A DNA stretch of 64,000 nucleotides from UBA1723 sp045642085 (GCA_045642085.1 JAZUIF010000079.1:1-64000); one strand, 5' to 3'. Positions 53,440-63,129 are shown, counted from the first letter of the stretch. Translations and numbers: made by a program. The notes: generated by a model from the letters alone, not told the origin.

Positions 53440-54609
53440 GTGGCTAAATTTGAAAAAGATATCGTAAAGATTGGATACATTGATGATGCAAGCATCAATG
53501 TAGATGTCTTGTCTGCTTACTCATATCCTGAAAATTCCCCTGTCGGTAAGTGGGGCAAATTGAAGGTCGCAAAGAATTCAAGGGGAGTGCGTTGTCTATG
53601 CAGTGAGAAGGGCGAGCCAGTCCAATTAAAAGGATTTTCTACACATGGCCTACAATGGGCAGGAGTTGCAAACGTTACCGAATGTAATATTAAAGCATTG
53701 AAGGAGGAGTGGGGATGCAGTGTGTTCCGCTTGGCTTTATATGTGGATTACGAAGGAGGTTATGCATACAATCCTACATTCCGTCAGACAATGTTGGAAA
53801 ATGTTGTTCGATGGACAGCTGAATGTGGTATGTATTTGGTGATTGATTGGCATGTGCTAACACCTGCAAACCCACAAGCACCAGAATATCGATGTCATCC
53901 AAAGAACGGAATGGATTTGGCAGGTGATTTCTTTACTTATTGTGCTAGACGTTTTCAGAATCAGAAACATATACTTTACGAACTTTGCAATGAACCAAAC
54001 ATCGACAATGGCGAGAAAATTCCATGGGTCGGAGTTATCAAGGATTATTGCGAAGATATGTTGCGTATTGTCAGAAAATATGACAAAGATGTTGTGGCAT
54101 TATGCGGTACACCATCATGGAGCCAGGACACTCATGATGTAATCGGACACGAGGTGACTGATGAGAATGGTGAACTGTATGAGAATGTGATGTACACATT
54201 TCACGTTTATGCTGCAAGTCACAATGATGGAAGAGATATCGACACACCGACAAGCTTCCACGGAGTCAATTTTATGAAGCGTTTCAAGGAAGGCGACTTA
54301 GAAAATGGAATACCAGCGATTCTAGAGAAACTTCCTGTATTCGTTACGGAGTGGGGGACAACAGATGCCGGTGGTTGGACAAATTTCCGTCCAGATTTGT
54401 CGGATATGTGGCTTGAGATCTTCGACGGCAATAACAAAGGAGAGCAACTTATAAGCTGGTGCAACTGGAGTTTCAGCGCTGAAGGCGGTGTATGTGGAGC
54501 ATTGAAATGGAACACGGGAAAGATTTCCCCTCTTGATCTAGATATATTGACAGAAAGTGGCAAGTATGTCTATGATCACCTTAAAAATGAAACAAATAAA
54601 ATAAAATAA
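53440..54609 (+). CDS. GH5 family glycoside hydrolase without export signal
   Basis: 389 residues starting at GTG 53440. A stop (TAA) directly precedes the GTG in frame and there is no internal ATG before residue 108, so no signal peptide can be added. GH5 barrel: STHGLQWAG, FRLALYVDYEGG, VIDWHV, acid/base Glu185 in ELCNEPN and nucleophile Glu304 in FVTEWGTT. Close paralogue of the next gene and coupled to it (TAATG overlap at 54607-54611). It should cut beta-1,4-glucan, but inside the cell, perhaps on imported oligosaccharides, unless an unrecognised export route exists. Confidence 0.85.
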   Translation: MAKFEKDIVKIGYIDDASINVDVLSAYSYPENSPVGKWGKLKVAKNSRGVRCLCSEKGEPVQLKGFSTHGLQWAGVANVTECNIKALKEEWGCSVFRLALYVDYEGGYAYNPTFRQTMLENVVRWTAECGMYLVIDWHVLTPANPQAPEYRCHPKNGMDLAGDFFTYCARRFQNQKHILYELCNEPNIDNGEKIPWVGVIKDYCEDMLRIVRKYDKDVVALCGTPSWSQDTHDVIGHEVTDENGELYENVMYTFHVYAASHNDGRDIDTPTSFHGVNFMKRFKEGDLENGIPAILEKLPVFVTEWGTTDAGGWTNFRPDLSDMWLEIFDGNNKGEQLISWCNWSFSAEGGVCGALKWNTGKISPLDLDILTESGKYVYDHLKNETNKIK

Positions 54610-55892
54610 TGGCAAAAAAACTATTCTTCGGAATGCTGCTCTCTATGGCGTTGTTGAGCTGTAACAATAAGCCAGGAGAAGCAAATACTGACAAAGCGAC
54701 TACTGAATCAAGTAGTTCTGAACCTACACAGACGACAGAAATTCAGAAAGGCTATATTGATTCTATCAGTAGTAATGTAGAGGCACTACCAGCATTTGAT
54801 TATCCAGCTGGTTCACCTGTTGCAAAGTGGGGTAAGTTGAAGGTGGCAAAGAACAAAAAGGGTGTTCGTTGCATGTGTGATGAAAACGGAAATCCAGTTC
54901 AGCTACGTGGTATGAGTACTCACGGTTTGCAGTGGGCAGGAGTCGCAAACGTCACAGAGCGCAACATGAATGCTTTGAGAAACGAGTGGAATTGCAATGT
55001 GTTCCGTTATGCTTTGTATGTTGACGAAGAGGGTGGTTATGCTTTTAATCCACAGTTTAGAAATGATATCCTTGAGAAGGTGGTAAAATGGACTGCAGAT
55101 AATGGTATCTATTTGTTGATCGACTGGCATGTACATAAGCCAGGAAATCCAAATGCACTACAGTATCGTTGCCATCCTACAAACGGTCGGGACTTAGCTG
55201 GAGATTTCTTCACATATTGTTCACGTCGTTATAAAAACTTGAAACATATCATCTATGAGGTTTGTAACGAGCCAAACTGGCACTATGAAGGTGGTCCTGG
55301 AGTCGACTGGACAACAGAGATCAAGCCTTATTGTGAGGAGATGCTAGGAATTATCCGTTCAAACGACAAGGATGTGATTGTAGTGTGTGGAACACCATGG
55401 TGGAGCTCTTGTCCTGAGTCTGTAATCGGAAATGAGGTTGTCGACCAGGATGGAAACTTTTATGAAAATGTTATGTATACATTCCATTTCTACTCAGCGA
55501 CACACAACGATGGTAGATTGAAGGATGAGCCAGGAAACCACAGACCTGATGATTTCTACAGAAAGATGAAGTCAGGAATTCCTGAGTTGGGAATCGCTCC
55601 AGTCTTAGAGACTTTGCCAATCTTCGTTACAGAGTGGGGTACTACAGAGGCGAGTGGTTGGCATGAGTTCCGTCCAGACTTGACAGATATATGGATGGAT
55701 ATCATGGATGGAAACAATTCAGGAGAACAGATAGTTAGCTGGTGTAACTGGAGTTTCAGTGCCGAAGGTGGTGTATGTGGAGCTTTGAAATGGAACACTG
55801 GTAAGATCTCTCCATTGGATCCAGAGATTCTTACAGAGAGCGGAAAATACGTATTTAAGCGTCTACACGATAAAAAGTACGGCAAGCAATAG
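54609..55892 (+). CDS. GH5 family glycoside hydrolase, lipoprotein
   Basis: 427 residues. Lipoprotein signal with LLSC (Cys18), a Ser/Thr/Glu linker (about 22-47) that would hold the enzyme away from the membrane, then the same GH5 domain as the gene before: STHGLQWAG, YVDEEGGYAFNP, LIDWHV, acid/base Glu221 in EVCNEPN and nucleophile Glu342 in FVTEWGTT. Likely a surface or periplasmic endo-beta-1,4-glucanase. The ATG overlaps the previous stop by one base. Confidence 0.92.
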   Translation: MAKKLFFGMLLSMALLSCNNKPGEANTDKATTESSSSEPTQTTEIQKGYIDSISSNVEALPAFDYPAGSPVAKWGKLKVAKNKKGVRCMCDENGNPVQLRGMSTHGLQWAGVANVTERNMNALRNEWNCNVFRYALYVDEEGGYAFNPQFRNDILEKVVKWTADNGIYLLIDWHVHKPGNPNALQYRCHPTNGRDLAGDFFTYCSRRYKNLKHIIYEVCNEPNWHYEGGPGVDWTTEIKPYCEEMLGIIRSNDKDVIVVCGTPWWSSCPESVIGNEVVDQDGNFYENVMYTFHFYSATHNDGRLKDEPGNHRPDDFYRKMKSGIPELGIAPVLETLPIFVTEWGTTEASGWHEFRPDLTDIWMDIMDGNNSGEQIVSWCNWSFSAEGGVCGALKWNTGKISPLDPEILTESGKYVFKRLHDKKYGKQ

Positions 55893-55913
55893 TTTTTTTG
55901 ACAGATTATATAT

Positions 55914-55948
55914 GGAATGCGTTACTATCAGTAACGTATTCCTTTTTA
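55914..55948 (+). terminator. Terminator of the paired GH5 genes
   Basis: GGAAT-CGTTAC/GTAACG-ATTCC hairpin with one bulge on each side, then TTTTTATTT. Confidence 0.78.
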
Positions 55949-56015
55949 TTTGTGTGAAAATGATGCGAAAACGACTTTTTGAACGTTAAAAGTTAATAAA
56001 GTATGTTTAAAAGTA

Positions 56016-56044
56016 TTGTTTTTAGTGTTTATTTTCTAAATTTG
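56016..56044 (+). promoter_or_regulatory. Promoter of the lipoprotein-OmpA pair
   Basis: TTG (56016-56018), 18 nt, TAAATTTG (56037-56044). Confidence 0.55.
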
Positions 56045-56084
56045 TAAAAAAATAGTTTTGTGATAAAAAAATGATTATATTATA

Positions 56085-57743
56085 ATGAAGAGAGAACTAC
56101 TGGCTTTTGCCTTATTATCAGCAGCTTGTGTTAGCTGTACTGATGATTCTTACGATTTGGATAATATTTCCAATGATTACAGTATAGACCTGAATGAATA
56201 TCTACCGATTGCAAGTTCACAGGTCAAGTTGAAAGATATCTTGAGCGAGTTCAAGACAAAGTACATAACAGAGGATTCTGATCGTACTATAGTTTTCAAA
56301 TTTGATACAACCAATCGTGTTTATCTTAAACCTATTGATATCATATTCGAGAAGACAACATACGATTTCCCAGCTGTTGAAATTCCTGATTTGAAAGTAG
56401 TTGACGGAGTTATCCCTGCTGGAATTCCATTTACTGTAAATCTTCCTCTTGATATGACTATTAAAGATCAGAATGGAGAAGGAAAGATTGACCAGATCTT
56501 TGTAAAGGAAGGTAAGTTGAGATTCCAACTTGATATTGAGACTGACGGTTCAGGAAAGATTGACGTATCTCCAATCCGTATTTATGAAACAAATATTCCT
56601 CATAAGAGTCTTCTTCCAGGAGATATCTTAGGAGTGGATTTGACTGGTTCTGTATTGGATTTCACTGTGATGGATAGTATTAAGGTTACTCTTGCAGCAG
56701 GTTCAGAAATCCCAGTGCACGGATCAAATTTGAGAGTGAAGATGACAATGTTGGATGACACTTTGAGCTATAAGAAAATCTATGGTTCATTCGCTTCAAA
56801 TTACGAGCAGATTGAGAGAACAGACTTTTATATCAATCTTTATGATGATAATATTGACTTCCATTTGAATGTCCTTGATCCATCATTGAAAATCGTGGGT
56901 AGAACTAATAGTGGAATTCCGTTGAGCTGTTCTATTAAGAACTTGGTAGGAAAGCATAAGTCTTTAAATTCTTCGAAGAAGGATTCTGTTAAGGCTGTTT
57001 TCTATAGAAACCAACCATCTCTTAGATCAGATACATTCTATTTTGATTTCAAAAATGCAACTGTCCAAGGAGAAGAGACGGTAGCTTTCAATGAGACATT
57101 TGATGGTCCTAACGGAAATTTGGATTCTATTTTTAGCTATTTGCCGGATTCTGTATCTCTAGCATGTGGTATTAAGATTAATGCAACTCCTGAAAGTGGA
57201 GTGTCGTACTACTTGCTTGATTCTACATATATTGAGTTGGATATCGAAGCTTCTGTTCCACTAGCTATTGGAGATTCAAGTTATCTTACAATCAGAGATA
57301 CTGTTGATAAGATCAATATTGTAGAGGAGATTACAGATTATCAGGAAGGTAGCTTTAAGCTTGATCAGGCAGAAATCTATGTTGAGTTTGAAAACGAGCT
57401 GCCTCTTGAGGCTGTAGTGACTGCTCAGTTCTGTAGAGCTGATACAGTAAATGGCAAGGTTCAACTTACACGTATCAATAATAAGAAGTTAGACCAGACT
57501 GTACATATCCCTGCAGCAGAAACTAAGAATGGCTTTAAGGTTAAAGCTACACCATCTTTGACTAAGATTAGCGTTTCTGATGACATGGTAGATGATATCA
57601 AACGCATAAATGCTGTCGACTTCACTTATCGAATTAAAGTTCCAAAAGGTTCTGTTGATGGAGTTTATTTGACTAGTGATTGTGGTATGTCAGCTAAAGT
57701 GTATGGCCACGTAAAAGCGAATATTTCTAACTCGGAAAAATAA
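56085..57743 (+). CDS. Uncharacterised lipoprotein, partner of the OmpA-type protein
   Basis: 552 residues. Lipoprotein signal with lipobox AACVSC (Cys18), then a long beta-rich protein with repeated similar stretches (VKLKDILSEFKTKYI, VEIPDLKVVDGVIPAGIPF, LDSTYIELDIEASVPLAIGDSSYLTI). No known catalytic motif; I do not recognise the family. It ends 12 bp before the OmpA-type gene and is probably co-transcribed with it, so the two may form an envelope complex. Confidence 0.72.
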   Translation: MKRELLAFALLSAACVSCTDDSYDLDNISNDYSIDLNEYLPIASSQVKLKDILSEFKTKYITEDSDRTIVFKFDTTNRVYLKPIDIIFEKTTYDFPAVEIPDLKVVDGVIPAGIPFTVNLPLDMTIKDQNGEGKIDQIFVKEGKLRFQLDIETDGSGKIDVSPIRIYETNIPHKSLLPGDILGVDLTGSVLDFTVMDSIKVTLAAGSEIPVHGSNLRVKMTMLDDTLSYKKIYGSFASNYEQIERTDFYINLYDDNIDFHLNVLDPSLKIVGRTNSGIPLSCSIKNLVGKHKSLNSSKKDSVKAVFYRNQPSLRSDTFYFDFKNATVQGEETVAFNETFDGPNGNLDSIFSYLPDSVSLACGIKINATPESGVSYYLLDSTYIELDIEASVPLAIGDSSYLTIRDTVDKINIVEEITDYQEGSFKLDQAEIYVEFENELPLEAVVTAQFCRADTVNGKVQLTRINNKKLDQTVHIPAAETKNGFKVKATPSLTKISVSDDMVDDIKRINAVDFTYRIKVPKGSVDGVYLTSDCGMSAKVYGHVKANISNSEK

Positions 57744-57755
57744 TAGACTAAGACA

Positions 57756-60350
57756 ATGAAAAAAATTATATCTGTCGTATCGACAATATTAGTGGCGGCA
57801 TCGTCATCATTTGCCCAAATGTCGTCTACACTATATTTTATGGAACAAAATCCATTGATCCATAATTTTAACCCATCATTCCAGCCAAATGATAAGATGG
57901 TAATTGGAATGCCTGCATTGTCTCTAGTCTCAGTTAATGCTGGTAATAGCAAACTTTCATTTCAGGATATCTATGTCCCTCGTACTATAGATGGTAAGAA
58001 TACAACAGTGTTGTTCCTACATCCAGAGGCAAAAGATGAAGTCCTAAATGTAATTAATAAGATGAGTCCTCGCGACAGAATCTTTGCTGATTATAACCTT
58101 CAACTATTGAATTTCGGAATGAGAATTAAAGATAAGTCATACGTGACATTCTCATTGTCGAATAGAATGGAGATGAACACAATCATACCGAAGGAGATGC
58201 TTAAGGCAGCATTGATGACTGAGGGAAATGGTCCTGAGTCGTCTTATTCTTTCGGATTGAACAAGTTCTCTTCTTCTGTAAATGTATATTCAGAGTTGGC
58301 ACTTGGATATAGCTATGCATTTGCTGATAATTTCCAGGTAGGTGCTAAGATCAAATATTTGATGCCTCATGCAGGTTTCCGTACTGATTTCAAGGACGTA
58401 GATTTGTATATCTCTAAAGATGAGTGGAGATTTGCAGGCGAAGGTGAAGTAGACGCTTCTGTTCCAGGTATTGAAATCTATAAGGATGAAGAGGGAAAGA
58501 TCGATTCTATTGATTTCAACGACAATTTTGAGGCTTCTGATATTATTAAGTCTAAAGGTGCTGGTGTAGCTCTAGACTTTGGTGTTACTTACAACCCAAT
58601 TCAGTGCATTAAGTTGACAGGAAGTGTCCTTGACCTAGGATTTATCCACTATGGTAAGGAAATTCATAAGGCTAAGAAAGTTAATGATTTTGTATTCAAC
58701 GGTTTGGAATACACAATGGATGACATTCACAAGCGTGATTCAGCTGATTTGTTTGAGCCTTACAAGGAGATGCTTGACGACATGTACGTTGTTGATGATA
58801 ATGAGGGATTCAACTCAATGCTTACAGCTAAGGCTTTGTTTGGTGTTGAATACTCATTTATGCAGAATAAGATGTCGGTTGGATTCTTGTCTAAGACATA
58901 TTTCTTGCATAATTGTGCTTCTGAGGAGGTTATGCTAGCATACAACTACCGACCTAACAGAATCGTATCGGCTTCAGCTTCTTACACTGTTACAAACGGT
59001 ATGTATAGCAACATCGGTTTGGGTGTAAACTTGAACATGGGACCAGTTAATTTGTTCTTGGCAGCAGATCAGATTCCTTTACGTTATGCTAAAGGTGATG
59101 GAATCATGATCCCAACACGTACACGTGCAGCTAACTTCTCTATGGGTCTTAACTTCGCAATCCGTGATAAGGAGAGAGAAGAGAGAAACAGATTGGCTTG
59201 GACAGATTCTGATAACGATGGTGTTTCTGATTTGCATGATAAGTGTAATGATACACCAGAAGGAATTGAGGTAGACAAGACAGGATGTCCTAAGGATTCA
59301 GATGGTGATGGTGTTCCTGATTACTTGGATCAGTGCAACGACTCATTGACTGGTAATAAGGTAGACGCAAATGGTTGTCCACTTGATACTGATGGCGACG
59401 GTGTTCCTGATTACAAGGATCAGTGTAATAATCCTAACACAGGCGGATTGGTAGACGAATTCGGATGCCCTTCAGATACTGATGGTGATGGTGTTCCTGA
59501 TTATCTTGATAAGTGTGAGTCGACTCCAATCGGTGTTCCAGTTGACGCAAACGGTTGTCCTAAGGATTCTGATAACGATGGTGTAGCTGATTACCTTGAT
59601 AAGTGTCCTGACACTCCTCTTGATACTAAGGTGGATGAGAATGGTTGTCCAATAGACACAGCTCCAGCAGTTGCTGCTCCAGTAGAGTCTAATGAGGGTA
59701 ATGTAAATGAGGCTTCTAATTCAGATGTTAAGACAGATGCATCTAAGAACGCTAAGAGCAATGTTAAGACTTCTGCTAAGACAGATAAGAATAACTCAGC
59801 TACAACAAGTGCTGCTTCATCATCTAAGACAAATACTAACCGTGCAGCTTCGACTAAGACTAATAATGCATTCGATCCTAGCATGATTGCTGATAGAGTT
59901 AACGATTTGACTCCTGATGAGTATGAAGCTAACCGTCCAAAGGCTAAACACTATACTGTAACAGAGAATGGTGTTGAGTACGAGGTATTCGAGGCTCCAA
60001 CTATGAATGTCTTGTTCGATTCAAGTATGGCTGTCGTAAGAAATCGTATGTTGCCAGGCATCAACAAGATTGTTAGTACATTGAAGAGCAATCCAAACAC
60101 TTCAGTTATTATCTGGGGTCATACAGATTCAGATTGTACAAACGAGAAGAACTTGGCATTGTCAGTTAAACGTTCTCAGGCTGTTAAGAGAGTGTTTATC
60201 GCTAAGGGTATCGATGAAAGCAGAGTTGTGGCTAGAGGATTTGGTGAGACTAAGCCAATTATCTCTAATAGAACACCACTAGGACGTTCTCAGAACCGTA
60301 GAGCTGAGATCATAGTAGTGACTAAAAAGCCATTGACTAGTAAAAAGTAA
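57756..60350 (+). CDS. DUF5723/PorP-like barrel with thrombospondin-3 repeats and OmpA domain
   Basis: 864 residues. Signal peptide (1-20), a DUF5723/PorP-SprF-like barrel (about 21-480, starting LYFMEQNPLIHNFNPSFQPN), five thrombospondin type-3 calcium repeats of about 28-30 residues (485-640; DSDNDGVSDLHDKC, DSDGDGVPDYLDQC and others), an Ala/Ser/Lys/Thr linker (about 640-710), and an OmpA C-terminal domain that binds peptidoglycan (NVLFDSSMAVVRNR, IIWGHTDSDCTNEKNLALSVKRSQAV, GFGETKPI). The barrel-plus-OmpA form is seen near T9SS and gliding components in Bacteroidetes, but here it may just anchor the outer membrane. Codon bias suggests high expression. Confidence 0.85.
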   Translation: MKKIISVVSTILVAASSSFAQMSSTLYFMEQNPLIHNFNPSFQPNDKMVIGMPALSLVSVNAGNSKLSFQDIYVPRTIDGKNTTVLFLHPEAKDEVLNVINKMSPRDRIFADYNLQLLNFGMRIKDKSYVTFSLSNRMEMNTIIPKEMLKAALMTEGNGPESSYSFGLNKFSSSVNVYSELALGYSYAFADNFQVGAKIKYLMPHAGFRTDFKDVDLYISKDEWRFAGEGEVDASVPGIEIYKDEEGKIDSIDFNDNFEASDIIKSKGAGVALDFGVTYNPIQCIKLTGSVLDLGFIHYGKEIHKAKKVNDFVFNGLEYTMDDIHKRDSADLFEPYKEMLDDMYVVDDNEGFNSMLTAKALFGVEYSFMQNKMSVGFLSKTYFLHNCASEEVMLAYNYRPNRIVSASASYTVTNGMYSNIGLGVNLNMGPVNLFLAADQIPLRYAKGDGIMIPTRTRAANFSMGLNFAIRDKEREERNRLAWTDSDNDGVSDLHDKCNDTPEGIEVDKTGCPKDSDGDGVPDYLDQCNDSLTGNKVDANGCPLDTDGDGVPDYKDQCNNPNTGGLVDEFGCPSDTDGDGVPDYLDKCESTPIGVPVDANGCPKDSDNDGVADYLDKCPDTPLDTKVDENGCPIDTAPAVAAPVESNEGNVNEASNSDVKTDASKNAKSNVKTSAKTDKNNSATTSAASSSKTNTNRAASTKTNNAFDPSMIADRVNDLTPDEYEANRPKAKHYTVTENGVEYEVFEAPTMNVLFDSSMAVVRNRMLPGINKIVSTLKSNPNTSVIIWGHTDSDCTNEKNLALSVKRSQAVKRVFIAKGIDESRVVARGFGETKPIISNRTPLGRSQNRRAEIIVVTKKPLTSKK
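59204..59655 (+). repeat. In-gene tandem repeats encoding Tsp3 units
   Basis: Five degenerate units of about 84-90 bp with conserved GATGGTGATGGTGTTCCTGA-type cores. Confidence 0.75.
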
Positions 60351-60369
60351 TTGATTTTATCTAAAAAAA

Positions 60370-60406
60370 GGAAGGGATGCTGAAACCAGCATCCCTTCCT
60401 TTTTTA
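60370..60406 (+). terminator. Terminator of the OmpA-type gene
   Basis: Stem GGAAGGGATGCTG/CAGCATCCCTTCC, loop AAAC, then T-run. Shares its core with the fba terminator. Confidence 0.88.
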
Positions 60407-60519
60407 TGTTGATATGTCAACAGATTATCTTGGTCGATCCCAGTTGACCTTTAAGTTAAGATTAGAATAGAATATGATTTGGAAATCCTAGAATTTTAGA
60501 TCAAATTCGCTTTAAAATA

Positions 60520-60581
60520 AAAAAAGAAGGAAGCCTCTCGACTTCCAATCTTCCAACCTTAAATCTAATACCATGAAAAAC
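60520..60581 (-). ncRNA. Small RNA candidate 2 (paralogue of 51632-51712)
   Basis: Minus strand: -7 box TACCTTTG (60595-60588), about 60 nt of RNA with TTTTTCATGGTATTAGATTT and AAGGTTGG, then hairpin GGAAG/CTTCC (60546-60529) and a run of seven U (60525-60519). Divergent from the GH5 gene at 60929. The rest of the 60407-60928 gap holds no other gene that I can support. Confidence 0.5.
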
Positions 60582-60928
60582 ACAATGCAAAGGTAACACT
60601 ATTTTTATATTCTGCAACATAAAAAATAGATTTTTTTACGAAAAATATGTTTTTTAACACCCTTTGGGTTTTGCTAAAAATGTGATATTCTTTCTAAATG
60701 ATTGTTTTTCAGTGTGATAATGCCAATTTTGCTACCTTTTTCGCATATGTTAAAATTTATGTTAAAGTATTAAAAAGTCAAAATTTGTTTTTTGTTCGAA
60801 AAATAAGATGCATATTTGCAGTCGGAAACAAAGATGAAAGAGTTCTTATGCTATTTACTAGTATATCTCACTTATTGAAAATTGTATGTATAAACAACAA
60901 AAAAACAAATTTATCTAAATAAAAGAAG

Positions 60929-63097
60929 ATGAAAAAAATTTTATCACTTGCGGCAGTTGCATCTATGGCTGTAGCTGCTAACGCTGCTTCTTTCGATGAC
61001 ACAAACTACATCGAGCAGTGGGGCCAGTTGAAGTTGGTTGGTAATCAGCTTTCTGCTTCAAATGGTTCAGCTATCCAGTTGAAAGGATGGTCTACATTCT
61101 CTCTTCACTTTGGTGATGTTCAGGGATGTCTAGGTTTGGATCAGTGGAAGTTGATGAAGCACTACGGTGCTAACATCGTTCGTTTGGCTATGTACATCGA
61201 CGATAACAACGACGGTGGTTCATACAACTCAAGAAAGGACTTCTTTAAGGAGAAGGTTAAAGGTTACATCGATGACGCTTACAAGGCTGGTATGTACTGT
61301 ATGGTAGACTGGCATACACTTGAGACAAACGGTAATCAGGGTAACCCATGGGATCAGAAGGATGCTTCAAAGGATTTCTTCTCAGAGATCTCATCTTACT
61401 GTAAGCAGAAGGGTTACAAGCACGTATTGTACGAGTTGTGTAATGAGCCTAAGTGTGATGGTTGGGCTACTATCAAGAAGTACGCTGAGTACGTTATTCC
61501 TTCAATTCTTGAAAACCAGCCAGATGCAATCATCGTAGTTGGTACTAACAACTGGTGTCAGGATATCCTTGAGCCAATTGCTAGCCCTCTATCTCAGTAC
61601 AAGAGCAACGTAATGTATTCATTCCACTACTACTCTTGTTCTCACTTCTCATTGCTAGGTAACTTCCGTTCAGCACAGGGTTCTATTCCAGTATTCGTAT
61701 CAGAGTGGTCAGCTGTAAAGTTTGATGGTAATGGTCCATTCTGTAAGCAGAACGCTGATGACTTGATGGAGGCTTGTGGTACAAACAATACTAAGCAGCT
61801 TGTCAGCTGGTGTATTTGGAACTGGGGTAAGAAGAATGAGGCTTCTTCATTCTTTACTGGTACATGTTCAGAGCAGAACTTGTCTCAGTACAAGGCTAGC
61901 GACAGCAGCATCTTGTTTGGTGATTACGTATCAGGTTTGATGTCTGGTGGTCTTAAGATCGAACCAAGACCAGTTCCAAAAGAAGGACCTTTCACAACTC
62001 TAAATAAGATCCCTACATCTAAGACAGAGTTGTTCCACTGGGATGCATACAACTTCGGTGGTGAAGGTGTTGCTTACCACGATGGTAACGGTGGTGCTTG
62101 GAAGAAGAATGATGATGGCGACGTTCTTGATTACCAGGTAGGTAAGAACGAGGAGGTTGACGTATTCTCTTTGGCAGTAGATATGCAGTGGTTGGATAAG
62201 AAGTTCCCATATGCAACAGTTGAGAATGGTAAGGTTGTTAGCTTTGATGACGTTATCAAGACTGACTGGAAGGATGTGAACAACGATGACAAACCAACTT
62301 ACAGATCTTTGAACGGTGGTCGTATGTACTCAGGTACTGCAGGTTCAAGACGTCCAGATGAGGGTGTTGATATCTCAGGTGCAAGCTGTAAGGGTACATT
62401 CGCAGGTGCTGGTTACCAGAACCTAGGATGGGTTGAGGCTGACGAGTGGATCAACTTCACAGTAGATGTTGAGAAGCCAGGTTACTACAAGATCTCAGGT
62501 ATCATCGGTGCTGAGTATCTAGCTCCAGAGAAGCTTGGTGAGATCTCAATCACTTCAACTCACGGTAATCACCTTCGTTTGCCAAAGGATAAGAAGAACC
62601 CAGATCTAGTTAATACATTTGGTTTCCCTGCAACAACAACTTGTGCTGATCCTACAGTTTCTGCTTCTGCACCATGGGATTGTTGGGCTGTTAGCGAGGC
62701 AGTTAGTGGTAAGAACGAGGAAATTTGGGTAGCATTCCCAACTGCTGGTGAGAATGAAATCAAGTTCTCTTTCGTAGGTAACGCTGGTGGTGTTGGTCCA
62801 CTTATCTTCGATTTCATGGGAGATCTTGATAAGGATGATCCTATCACTGCTGTTTCTGAGGCTGCTGCTGAGGATGTATTCTCTATCTACCCTAACCCAA
62901 CTTCAGGTGAGTTCACTGTAGCTCTTGCTGAGAACGTTGAGGCAACAGTAGAGGTTGTTAACATGGCTGGTCAGGTTGTAGCTTCTCAGGTTATCGAGGG
63001 TACAGCTACAATCAATAAGGCTTTGGCTGCTGGTGTTTACACTGTAGTAGTTAAGTCTAACGGTGCTGTTAGCACACAGAAGTTGGTTGTTAAGTAA
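60929..63097 (+). CDS. Secreted GH5 cellulase with CBM and T9SS sorting domain
   Basis: 722 residues. Signal peptide (1-19, AAVASMAVAANA). GH5 catalytic domain (about 21-345): LKGWSTFSLHFG, IVRLAMYI, VDWHT, acid/base Glu153 in ELCNEPK and nucleophile Glu239 in FVSEWSAV. A beta-rich carbohydrate-binding region follows (about 390-640; GWVEADEWINFTVDVEKPGY is CBM6-like), then a T9SS type-A domain (about 650-722, YPNPTSGEF to KLVVK). Acts outside the cell on cellulose or other beta-glucan. Its codon use is as biased as that of the aldolase gene, implying that it is made in large amounts. Confidence 0.94.
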   Translation: MKKILSLAAVASMAVAANAASFDDTNYIEQWGQLKLVGNQLSASNGSAIQLKGWSTFSLHFGDVQGCLGLDQWKLMKHYGANIVRLAMYIDDNNDGGSYNSRKDFFKEKVKGYIDDAYKAGMYCMVDWHTLETNGNQGNPWDQKDASKDFFSEISSYCKQKGYKHVLYELCNEPKCDGWATIKKYAEYVIPSILENQPDAIIVVGTNNWCQDILEPIASPLSQYKSNVMYSFHYYSCSHFSLLGNFRSAQGSIPVFVSEWSAVKFDGNGPFCKQNADDLMEACGTNNTKQLVSWCIWNWGKKNEASSFFTGTCSEQNLSQYKASDSSILFGDYVSGLMSGGLKIEPRPVPKEGPFTTLNKIPTSKTELFHWDAYNFGGEGVAYHDGNGGAWKKNDDGDVLDYQVGKNEEVDVFSLAVDMQWLDKKFPYATVENGKVVSFDDVIKTDWKDVNNDDKPTYRSLNGGRMYSGTAGSRRPDEGVDISGASCKGTFAGAGYQNLGWVEADEWINFTVDVEKPGYYKISGIIGAEYLAPEKLGEISITSTHGNHLRLPKDKKNPDLVNTFGFPATTTCADPTVSASAPWDCWAVSEAVSGKNEEIWVAFPTAGENEIKFSFVGNAGGVGPLIFDFMGDLDKDDPITAVSEAAAEDVFSIYPNPTSGEFTVALAENVEATVEVVNMAGQVVASQVIEGTATINKALAAGVYTVVVKSNGAVSTQKLVVK

Positions 63098-63129
63098 TCT
63101 GAATAATTAGATTTCTTATAAAATCCACG

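Noticed and set aside
58651..58938. 95-residue frame within the OmpA-type gene
   Set aside because: Alternate frame of a well-supported gene.
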